From Spirochaetaceae bacterium (lineage in GTDB: Bacteria > Spirochaetota > Spirochaetia > SZUA-6 > Fen-1364), in contig PMDT01000172.1 in assembly GCA_003154555.1 (NCBI GenBank), positions 6,188-11,262 on the forward strand: a stretch of 5,075 nucleotides of DNA. Reading direction: 5' to 3'. Below are positions 1 through 5,075 of this stretch, one piece after another; position 1 is the first letter of the stretch, and every line of letters begins with the position of its first letter. The notes under the pieces were generated by a model that worked only from the letters and a program-made list of their open reading frames with translations, ran no database searches and was not told the DNA's origin. The position numbers and the translations under genes were made by a program.

Positions 1-1373
1 TCCAGGCCCGTGGGCTGGAGCCCGCCTTCAATTGTCGCCAGGAGCGTGTCGTTGCGGGTGTCGTAGATCATGACCCACCCGCCCGACGGGCTCTTGAGCT
101 CGTAGCCTGCGGGATTGTTCGGTCCGCGGCAGGAAATGGCGAGCAGCCTGCCGTCGGACGAGAGATCGATGCTGTTGGTGTTTGACCGGGTCGGATAGGA
201 GTGGACGATCGTGAATGTCGCCTCGTCCACCTTCAGCACCTCGTCACGCGCCATGTCGCTCACGTAGTAGTACTTCCCGTCAGCGGTGACGACGATGTGC
301 CGCGGCGCGGCGCCGGCGGGCCGCTGGATCGTTTTCGTGCGGGTCCAGGTCTGCGTGTCGTACTCGGTGATGAAGCCGCCGTTGAATGAGGCCACGGCGA
401 GTGCCTTGCCGTCCGGCGTGAAGGCCATGCCGCGGGGCACGTCGAGGCCGCCGAGCTTCCGCACGACATTCGCCGTGGTGTAATCCAGGAGGGTCACGTC
501 GTTGCTGAGCCAGTTGGAAACAGCCAGAAGATCCTGCTGCGGCAGGTACGCGATGACCTTGGACCAGTTTCCGCCCGTCCTGAACGAGCGGACGTACGTG
601 ACGCTTCCGTCGGGCGAAAGCTTGTACTCGTGCAGCCGCGCCGTGGTCATCTGGGAGACGAGCAGCCGATAGTCCTTGTCCGTCGCATTGGGGGCGCGGG
701 GGATGATGATGTCCTCCACGAAGCCGACGTCCTTGCCGAAATTTTCCACCTCCACGGTCTGCATCGTGCGCGCGGGAAGGTTCAGGATCTGGAAGCCTTT
801 CCCGTTCAGGAGCGTGATGAAAAGCTCCTTGTCGTCGGGGGAAAAGAGGATCTGCTTCGGCTGCAGGCCGCAGTCGAATACGCCGACAGGCTGCAGCGGG
901 ACGGGCGTGCTCTGGGGCCGGAAGACATAGGAGCCGGGGCCGGTCACCGCAAAATCGATCGTCTTCTGCGTCGTGTCGGATCCCGTCACCACCAGGTGAT
1001 GCTCCCCGTAGGTGAGGCTCCCCGAGAACGGGGTGGTTCCTGTCAGGGTCGTATCGAGAGTGTAGGAGACCGGGGCGCCGAGCACGGACACCTGGACAGG
1101 GTAGCTCAGCCGTGCCATCTGGATCTCGATCTTCTTATCACCGAACCAGAAAGGATGGCGATAGGAGCCGCTGAAATCGGTGTACCCGTCGTGAAGCGCC
1201 GTCACGGCAAGCGAGCGGGCATGCAGCGACACCGGTTTCCCGGCCTCGACCGCAGCCCCGTTCACGCTCACGCGCGCATCAGGCGGTTGTATGTCAATGC
1301 GGTATGTATAGCTGCACGCCGCGAGGCATGCGAGAAGAAGAACACCAAGACCGAAAGAGGTGACTCGACGCAT
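1..1373 (-). CDS. Lipoprotein with PEGA-like repeats and YVTN-type beta-propeller (3' end beyond window)
   Basis: An open frame of 457 codons runs from ATG at 1373 to the window edge without a stop, so the C-terminus is missing. Residues 1-20 are a lipoprotein signal peptide with lipobox LAAC (Cys20 lipidated); Ser at +2 would suit the outer membrane under the E. coli Lol rule. Residues about 25-87 and 91-143 are two PEGA-like beta repeats (for example PPDARVSVNG, then TGTTPFSGSLTYGEHHLVV). From about 160 a beta-propeller follows, with blades near 170-204, 215-256, 269-304, 311-345, 355-389 and 396-445. The YVTN signature is clearest at VPRGMAFTPDGKALAVASF. A seventh blade begins at GGLQPTGL by the edge, so a seven-bladed propeller is likely and little sequence may be missing. 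An in-frame TAG at 1383-1385 excludes any upstream start, and no Shine-Dalgarno is visible. It is probably the last of three operon genes. Propellers of this type usually bind proteins or ligands; no catalytic residues are evident and the function is unknown. Confidence 0.9.
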   Translation of the reverse strand, partial: MRRVTSFGLGVLLLACLAACSYTYRIDIQPPDARVSVNGAAVEAGKPVSLHARSLAVTALHDGYTDFSGSYRHPFWFGDKKIEIQMARLSYPVQVSVLGAPVSYTLDTTLTGTTPFSGSLTYGEHHLVVTGSDTTQKTIDFAVTGPGSYVFRPQSTPVPLQPVGVFDCGLQPKQILFSPDDKELFITLLNGKGFQILNLPARTMQTVEVENFGKDVGFVEDIIIPRAPNATDKDYRLLVSQMTTARLHEYKLSPDGSVTYVRSFRTGGNWSKVIAYLPQQDLLAVSNWLSNDVTLLDYTTANVVRKLGGLDVPRGMAFTPDGKALAVASFNGGFITEYDTQTWTRTKTIQRPAGAAPRHIVVTADGKYYYVSDMARDEVLKVDEATFTIVHSYPTRSNTNSIDLSSDGRLLAISCRGPNNPAGYELKSPSGGWVMIYDTRNDTLLATIEGGLQPTGL

Positions 1374-1379
1374 GCAAGG

Positions 1380-1408
1380 ACGCTACCAAGCCATGCGGGC
1401 ACGGTCAA
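1380..1408 (-). promoter_or_regulatory. Possible internal promoter giving a leaderless transcript
   Basis: On the minus strand, TTGACC (1403-1408, five of six matches to the -35 consensus) is followed after 17 bp by TAGCGT (1380-1385, three of six matches to the -10). Exactly six bases separate this -10 from the ATG at 1373, which would place the transcription start on the A of the start codon. That agrees with the lack of a Shine-Dalgarno there. The -10 is poor and the match may be chance; read-through from the upstream gene also explains expression. Confidence 0.3.
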
Positions 1409-1432
1409 GTCGAGGCGGACACAGCGGGAGCG

Positions 1433-2197
1433 CTACGGTCGCACGGCGCGCGCGGAGCCGCCGGTATTGTTCGCCCGCACGGCATACATTGCGTCCCACG
1501 TGCTCTCGAAGAAGTCCACGGCGATGTCGGTGTACCGGTAGGGCCCGGGTCTTCCCCCGGCGCCGCGCGGAAAGATGCGAAACCCTTCGGCGCGCCTGAT
1601 CTCCTCCGCGGTGTTCAGGAATCCGCGGTTGTACGCCGCGGAGACGAACCTGACCTGCTCCTCCACGGAGAGCCCATGCAGGTCGAAACGGTCAGCCACC
1701 ACGGCATAAAAGGCCCCCAGGTACGTGAGCTGCCACTCCTCGCTGCGGATGCGCTCGATGCGGATCGTGCGCCTGTCCTTCTCCGTCGCACCGCCGGGAA
1801 ACCCGGTGATGGCGCGTAGGATTGCGGGAAGCGCCGGCCGGCGGGCGACCTGGGTCTCCAGGGCCTCGACGAAGGACGGCTTCATCTGGAAACGGCCGAT
1901 GGAGAAGTTGCCGCGCGCCGTACCGCCCGACACGTAGAGCACGGCGAGACCGAGCGTTTCTATGTCGTCACGGAAGGACGTGTACTTGAGGATCTCGGGA
2001 AAGACCGCCGGCACGAGCACGCGCGCATCCGCACCCATGGCGCGGAGCCGGCTGCACCACACGTCGGCCCGGGATTCCACGTAGTGCACGGCGTCGCCGT
2101 AGCGGTCACCGAAACCCTGCCGGACGTCATCCGCCCCGACGGACAGGGCGCAGAGCAGGGCGATGGCGGAGAGCAGCGCTCTCCGCCCTGCCTTCAT
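1433..2197 (-). CDS. Secreted protein, putative lysozyme/lytic transglycosylase-like fold
   Basis: The 254-residue product has an N-terminal signal peptide (MKAGRR, then a hydrophobic stretch to about residue 22; likely cleavage after SVGA) and no lipobox, so it is probably periplasmic or secreted. The motif order resembles soluble lytic transglycosylases: a Glu in VFPEILKY (Glu68) where the catalytic Glu would sit, a Gly/Gln segment FSIGRFQMKPSF (97-108) like the GLMQ region, and AAYNRG (187-192) like the AYNAG motif. This would mean cleavage of the glycan strands of peptidoglycan. The analogy rests on motif order only; overall sequence is not typical SLT and I cannot confirm activity. A helical, charged region (about 115-185) lies between the motifs, and YRYTDIAVDFFES (220-232) follows. 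The start overlaps the stop of the upstream lipoprotein gene as ATGA, with GAGGAAG just upstream, indicating translational coupling. The next gene starts 59 bp downstream. The reading frame is secure; the enzymatic role is about even odds. Confidence 0.85.
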   Translation of the reverse strand: MKAGRRALLSAIALLCALSVGADDVRQGFGDRYGDAVHYVESRADVWCSRLRAMGADARVLVPAVFPEILKYTSFRDDIETLGLAVLYVSGGTARGNFSIGRFQMKPSFVEALETQVARRPALPAILRAITGFPGGATEKDRRTIRIERIRSEEWQLTYLGAFYAVVADRFDLHGLSVEEQVRFVSAAYNRGFLNTAEEIRRAEGFRIFPRGAGGRPGPYRYTDIAVDFFESTWDAMYAVRANNTGGSARAVRP

Positions 2198-4422
2198 TCC
2201 GCTTCCTCAGCGGTGTATTTTGTCGCCACTCCCTTGCTGTCGAACCTGATCCCTTCGCCGGCATGCAGCGTGTCGGCCGCTCCTGCGACCGTTGCCTTCG
2301 TGTCCTTGACGAACACGACGTCGCTCACGGCCTGCTTCGTGAAGCTCAGAAGCGAGCCCGCCGGAAGGGTGAAGCTGGTCGTGCCGATCTTGAGCGGGTA
2401 GTCCCGGGCGGTCTTGATCTTCACGATGAGGGGGGACCCTTTCTGTGCGCCGGTATCGACCTGCACAGTGCCGTTCACCTCGTACGCCTTGGCTCCGACG
2501 GTGAGTGTCGGCTTGCCCGCGGGCAGCACCTCGGAAACATCCGATCCCCAGTAGGAGACACGCGACCCTTTGGGCGCCAGCAGCGTGTTGCCCTCCAGCA
2601 CGATCTTCGTGTCCCGAATGAGCTGTCCCACCGCCTGCTTCTCCGCCACGACGAATGGTGAGCCCGCGGAAAAGAGGAGCGTCGTTCCGTTCGCCTTGAT
2701 CGTCACATCCCTGGCGAGATTCCCCGACACGGCATCGACCGAGAACTCATTGCCGTAGCCGTGCGCGAATGTGAGGGTCGTGCCTTTTGCGAACGGGACG
2801 CTCGCCGCTGCTCCGACGACCGTCACAGCGTCCGTCAGCACGCCTGTGCGGTATTCATCGAAGCTGGGGTATTCACCGAAGGGCATCCAGGACTCCTGGA
2901 CGAGCTTCACCTGGGTCACCGGCACGCGGGGCCAGCTCCCGCCGGTCGTGCGCCACAGCCTGTAGGGGGAAAGACTGTCATCCATCTTCACGACGAATGT
3001 CGCCGTGGCGAGCGTGCGGGAATACTTCTCCGTTGCGGGCTTTCCGCTCACCGACAGTGTATATTCCCCGCTCCTGGGAAATACCGCGGAGATCCGCTGC
3101 TCTTTTCCCGCGATAGCGGACGCCATGGTATCCACGGAGCTCGTGCCTTCCTTGTCGCGAATGTAAGCATCGCCGGTCCAGCCCTCCGGCACGCCGAGAA
3201 CGACGGAGAGCCCCTCCCCGGTGTTCCGCGGCGAAGCAGAGAGCACCGAGAGGCCGAATGTCTTGAAGCGCGGCGCCACCTCCCAGTTGTCGGGCACCTT
3301 CGGCGCGGGACTGGGCGTGGCCGTGAAGCTCACGCGCGCAAGAACCGCGTCGTCCTTGTCGCCTTCCGCCTTGGCCCAGAGCGAGAGCTCGTAGTCGCCG
3401 GGATCGGGGAAGAAGAGGGTGACGTGCTGCTCCAGGTCCTGCTGGTCGATCTCCACCACGTCCTTCATGACCTCGGTGTCCTTGCCCGTGGTGTGGTTGG
3501 TCAGGTTGTACGCGAGGGACATCTTTACCTTCGAGGACAGGACGATGTCCGCCTGGTCCGTGACGGCGCGGGGAGGCGCAGAGACGACGGCGACACCGAG
3601 CTTCTTGAATGTGCCGACGGTGACTTTCCAGTTCTCCGGCGCTCCAATGCTCGCGGCGCTCACCGTGGCGGTGAACCGCGCAATCGCGATCGATTCCCAG
3701 GCATTGTCATCGCTTCCCGACGGGCGGCATTCCAGCTGCAGCTCGTAGTCGGCCGTGTCGGGGAAAGAGACGGTGAAGGAGACGCGCGACCCGCTCACCT
3801 GCGCGCGGACCTGGCCGCTGGGATAGTCGCCGCTCGTCTTGTTGTAGAAGATCCATCCGAACTCGAGGTTTTCTCCCGTTGCCAGCACGATCTGTGCTTC
3901 GTCGCTCACCTTCTCCAGTGGAACCGTGGCAATGGAGAGCCCGTGCGCTTTGAAGCCGGGAAAAACAGCCCAGTTCGCCGCGGGGTCCCCGGTCACGGTG
4001 AAGCTCGCGCGTGCAAGGGCAGAGTACGTATTGCCCGCCGTGGCCTTCAACTTGCCGAAAACGGTGAAGGTGTATTGTCCTGCCTTGGGAAACTGGGCCG
4101 CGAGTCTCCATGTCGACCCGTCATGAATGGGATAACTGGCTTCCGGCAGCTCCTTGCCGCTGGAAAGGTCAGTGAGGTATCCCACCAGCGAGATGTCCTT
4201 GTCGGTGGTCAGGCCGATCTCCACCGGGCCGCTCACGTCGCGGGGAGGTGTGCCAACCAGCTTCATTCCGAGGGTCTTCCAGTCAGGGAAATAGTCCCAC
4301 TGCGCCGCGACGCTCGCGGCCTTGACCGGCACCTGCTCGCCGCCGGACGTTCCCAGTGTGCCGCATCCTGCCAGCGCGAAAAGACACGCGCAGAGTGATA
4401 ACGCAAAGACCCGTCTCATCAT
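2194..4422 (-). CDS. Large lipoprotein with four Ig-like beta repeats and a C-terminal beta-repeat region
   Basis: The 742-residue product starts with a lipoprotein signal peptide ending in lipobox LAGC (Cys20; Gly at +2). Four tandem repeats follow, at about 41-144, 149-257, 263-370 and 378-479. Each opens with an aromatic W-x-V/Y motif, then a F-K-x-x-G-L-type segment, carries a core of FP-x-x-G-x-Y-x-L (FPKAGQY, FPDTADY, FPDPGDY, FPRSGEY) and ends in a strand such as LARASFTV. The pattern suggests Ig-like sandwiches and resembles the Ig-like domain found next to KY-type transglutaminase domains, but no transglutaminase Cys-His-Asp region is present. Residues about 490-742 form a different region of short beta repeats. 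No catalytic motif is seen, so a structural, binding or adhesive role at the cell surface or in the periplasm is inferred. It heads the probable three-gene operon, with a good promoter and ribosome binding site directly upstream. ATG codons at 4422 and 4419 are both possible; the second is better spaced. I do not recognise a named family. Confidence 0.92.
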   Translation of the reverse strand: MMRRVFALSLCACLFALAGCGTLGTSGGEQVPVKAASVAAQWDYFPDWKTLGMKLVGTPPRDVSGPVEIGLTTDKDISLVGYLTDLSSGKELPEASYPIHDGSTWRLAAQFPKAGQYTFTVFGKLKATAGNTYSALARASFTVTGDPAANWAVFPGFKAHGLSIATVPLEKVSDEAQIVLATGENLEFGWIFYNKTSGDYPSGQVRAQVSGSRVSFTVSFPDTADYELQLECRPSGSDDNAWESIAIARFTATVSAASIGAPENWKVTVGTFKKLGVAVVSAPPRAVTDQADIVLSSKVKMSLAYNLTNHTTGKDTEVMKDVVEIDQQDLEQHVTLFFPDPGDYELSLWAKAEGDKDDAVLARVSFTATPSPAPKVPDNWEVAPRFKTFGLSVLSASPRNTGEGLSVVLGVPEGWTGDAYIRDKEGTSSVDTMASAIAGKEQRISAVFPRSGEYTLSVSGKPATEKYSRTLATATFVVKMDDSLSPYRLWRTTGGSWPRVPVTQVKLVQESWMPFGEYPSFDEYRTGVLTDAVTVVGAAASVPFAKGTTLTFAHGYGNEFSVDAVSGNLARDVTIKANGTTLLFSAGSPFVVAEKQAVGQLIRDTKIVLEGNTLLAPKGSRVSYWGSDVSEVLPAGKPTLTVGAKAYEVNGTVQVDTGAQKGSPLIVKIKTARDYPLKIGTTSFTLPAGSLLSFTKQAVSDVVFVKDTKATVAGAADTLHAGEGIRFDSKGVATKYTAEEAE
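2202..2208 (-). promoter_or_regulatory. Ribosome binding site of the transglycosylase-like gene
   Basis: GAGGAAG lies four bases before the ATG at 2197 and is embedded in the last codons of the upstream lipoprotein gene. With the ATGA overlap it supports this start and coupled translation of the two genes. Confidence 0.75.
2218..2805 (-). repeat. Short degenerate beta repeats in the lipoprotein C-terminus
   Basis: Within residues about 540-735 a short motif recurs: GTTLTF (547), GTTLLF (579), GNTLL (611), GTVQV (651), GTTSFTL (680) and ADTLHAG (716). Several copies are followed eight or nine residues later by a G-S turn (AGSPF, KGSRV, AGSLL). Spacing is 29-40 residues. This looks like a divergent beta repeat, perhaps a solenoid or stacked hairpins. 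Repeats are seen at protein level only; the DNA copies are too divergent to be recent duplications. Confidence 0.55.
2986..4302 (-). repeat. Four tandem Ig-like protein repeats of about 110 residues
   Basis: The opening tryptophans fall at residues 42, 151, 265 and 380, giving periods of 109, 114 and 115. The FP core motifs fall at 111, 220, 338 and 448. Repeats 2 to 4 all begin N-W after a short Pro/Ala-rich linker (for example SPAPKVPDNW). Divergence between copies is high, so the duplication is old. Repeat 2 has TADY where the others have a G before x-Y. Confidence 0.8.
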
Positions 4423-4426
4423 GACT

Positions 4427-4432
4427 CTCCTT
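4427..4432 (-). promoter_or_regulatory. Strong ribosome binding site of the large lipoprotein gene
   Basis: AAGGAG sits four bases before the ATG at 4422 and seven before the ATG at 4419. The second spacing is nearer the usual optimum, so the true protein may start at the second Met, one residue shorter. Confidence 0.85.
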
Positions 4433-4447
4433 TTGCTTTGAGACTCC

Positions 4448-4475
4448 AGTATAGCAGGGTTTCCTGGAATTGCAA
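4448..4475 (-). promoter_or_regulatory. Extended -10 sigma70-type promoter of the envelope operon
   Basis: On the minus strand TTGCAA (4470-4475, four of six -35 matches) is followed by a 16 bp spacer that ends in TGC, then TATACT (4448-4453, five of six -10 matches). TGCTATACT fits the extended -10 form TGnTATAAT. Transcription would start near 4441, leaving a leader of roughly 20 bases that carries AAGGAG. The AT-rich patch stands out from the GC-rich surroundings. It likely drives the three downstream genes. Confidence 0.75.
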
Positions 4476-4509
4476 CGCGACGCCTGCCGCGCCCGCGCGG
4501 TGTTCGGTG

Positions 4510-5075
4510 CTATTCGGGGGCGAGCGCAGGAAGCTTCACCGTGAATGTGCTTCCCTTGCCGGGCTCGGAGGCGACGCTCACGGCGCCTTCATGCATCTCG
4601 GTCAGGCGCTTCACGAGGCTCAAGCCCAGACCGGTCCCCGGAATGGCTGCGGTCTGTTCGTTGCGCGCGCGGTAGAACTCCTCGAACACCTTCGCGCGGT
4701 CCTCCGCGGACATGCCGATGCCATCGTCGCGGACCGAGACGACGACGTACATGTCGGCGCGGCCGACCGTGACCCAGACGTGGCCGTGCGGTCGCGTGTA
4801 CTTCACCGCGTTCTCCACGAGATTCACGAAGATCATGGAAAGCGCGTCCCGATCGGCAAGCACCATGAAGGCCGGAAGGTCCGAAGACCGCGGCGCACCG
4901 GATTCGGTGTCGGCTGCCAGCTCCAGGGTGATGGCCCGTTCGGCGGCCTTTTCCCGCTGTCCTTCCACAGAGTCCGCGAGGATCCCGGTCACATTCACGG
5001 CCGCGCGGGTGAGGGCAAAATTGCCCGTCTGGATCGCGGTGAGGCTGAGGAGCTCGTTCACCATGCCGCGCAGGG
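4510..5075 (-). CDS. Sensor histidine kinase, C-terminal part (5' end beyond window)
   Basis: This is the C-terminal part of a two-component sensor kinase, which autophosphorylates a His and passes the phosphate to a response regulator. The frame is open to the window edge; the codons before the first in-window ATG (5064) read L-R-G, so that ATG is internal. Numbering from that Met, residues 1-15 (MVNELLSLTAIQTG) match the second helix of the HisKA dimerisation domain; the phosphorylated His lies outside the window. The HATPase_c domain is complete: N box NLVENAVKYT (81-90, Asn85 binding Mg-ATP), G1 box DDGIGM (113-118), F box FEEFYRA (127-133) and G2 box GTGLGLSLVK (143-152). All key residues are intact, so it should be active. 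It ends at TAG (4510-4512). The sensor domain, signal and partner regulator are not visible. It lies 87 bp upstream of the lipoprotein operon, which has its own promoter. Confidence 0.95.
   Translation of the reverse strand, partial: LRGMVNELLSLTAIQTGNFALTRAAVNVTGILADSVEGQREKAAERAITLELAADTESGAPRSSDLPAFMVLADRDALSMIFVNLVENAVKYTRPHGHVWVTVGRADMYVVVSVRDDGIGMSAEDRAKVFEEFYRARNEQTAAIPGTGLGLSLVKRLTEMHEGAVSVASEPGKGSTFTVKLPALAPE

Larger units (their letters stand above)
1..4475 (-). other. Probable three-gene cell-envelope operon
   Basis: One promoter, then a large beta-repeat lipoprotein, a transglycosylase-like secreted protein (4 bp overlap) and a PEGA/propeller lipoprotein (59 bp gap), all on the same strand. 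No terminator-like hairpin with a T-run is seen between them. All three have export signals, which supports a shared envelope role. The operon may continue past the left edge. Confidence 0.65.

Noticed and set aside
630..1541. Plus-strand open frame of 303 codons
   Set aside because: It is antisense to the propeller lipoprotein and to the end of the transglycosylase-like gene, is Arg/His-rich and has no domain. The propeller frame on the other strand is open across the same region and has clear family motifs.
3707..4111. Minus-strand open frame of 134 codons inside the large lipoprotein gene
   Set aside because: It is out of frame with the 742-codon gene, has Arg-rich low-complexity composition and no ribosome binding site that I can support. 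It does not indicate a frameshift, because the main frame is continuous.
2761..4398. Long plus-strand open frame of 545 codons
   Set aside because: It lies wholly antisense to the large lipoprotein gene. Its product is rich in Arg, His and Gly with no recognisable domain, typical of a shadow frame in GC-rich DNA. The minus-strand frame has a signal peptide, repeats, promoter and ribosome binding site.
4487..4500. GC hairpin (CCGCG stem, 4-base loop) just after the histidine kinase stop, as a terminator
   Set aside because: The stem is only five base pairs and no T-run follows on the minus strand. It may slow polymerase but is not a convincing intrinsic terminator.
5062..5064. ATG at 5064 as the true start of the histidine kinase
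   Set aside because: Codons upstream to the edge remain open (L-R-G) and continue the HisKA helix. A start here would remove the phosphorylated His, so the gene clearly extends beyond the window.

Overview
All genes in this 5.1 kb window lie on the minus strand, so it reads right to left. The DNA is GC-rich (I estimate about 60%) and densely coding. Two lipoprotein signal peptides, a secreted protein that looks like a wall-active enzyme and a sensor histidine kinase point to a diderm (Gram-negative type) bacterium. The sequence alone does not fix the phylum. PEGA-like repeats, YVTN-type propellers and multi-domain beta lipoproteins would suit a spirochaete or a similar lineage, but that is a weak inference.

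Layout in transcription order. (1) 5075-4510: the C-terminal part of a sensor histidine kinase, with the end of its dimerisation domain and a complete ATPase domain. (2) 4509-4423: an 87 bp gap with a convincing extended -10 sigma70-type promoter and a strong ribosome binding site. (3) 4422-2194: a 742-residue lipoprotein with four tandem Ig-like beta repeats of about 110 residues, then a C-terminal region of shorter beta repeats. (4) 2197-1433: a 254-residue secreted protein whose motif order resembles lysozyme/lytic-transglycosylase folds. Its ATG overlaps the lipoprotein stop as ATGA. (5) 1373-1: after 59 bp, a second lipoprotein with two PEGA-like repeats and a YVTN/NHL-type beta-propeller. 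It is cut off by the left window edge at the start of the seventh blade.

Genes 3 to 5 probably form one operon driven by the promoter at 4448-4475. All three products are predicted to be exported: a large surface or periplasmic beta-repeat lipoprotein, a putative peptidoglycan-active enzyme and a propeller lipoprotein with PEGA repeats. I read this as a cell-envelope module of unknown purpose, possibly wall remodelling or wall anchoring. The histidine kinase upstream on the same strand has its own transcription history, and no functional link to the operon can be shown from this window. I found no RNA genes, CRISPR arrays, insertion sequences or phage genes.
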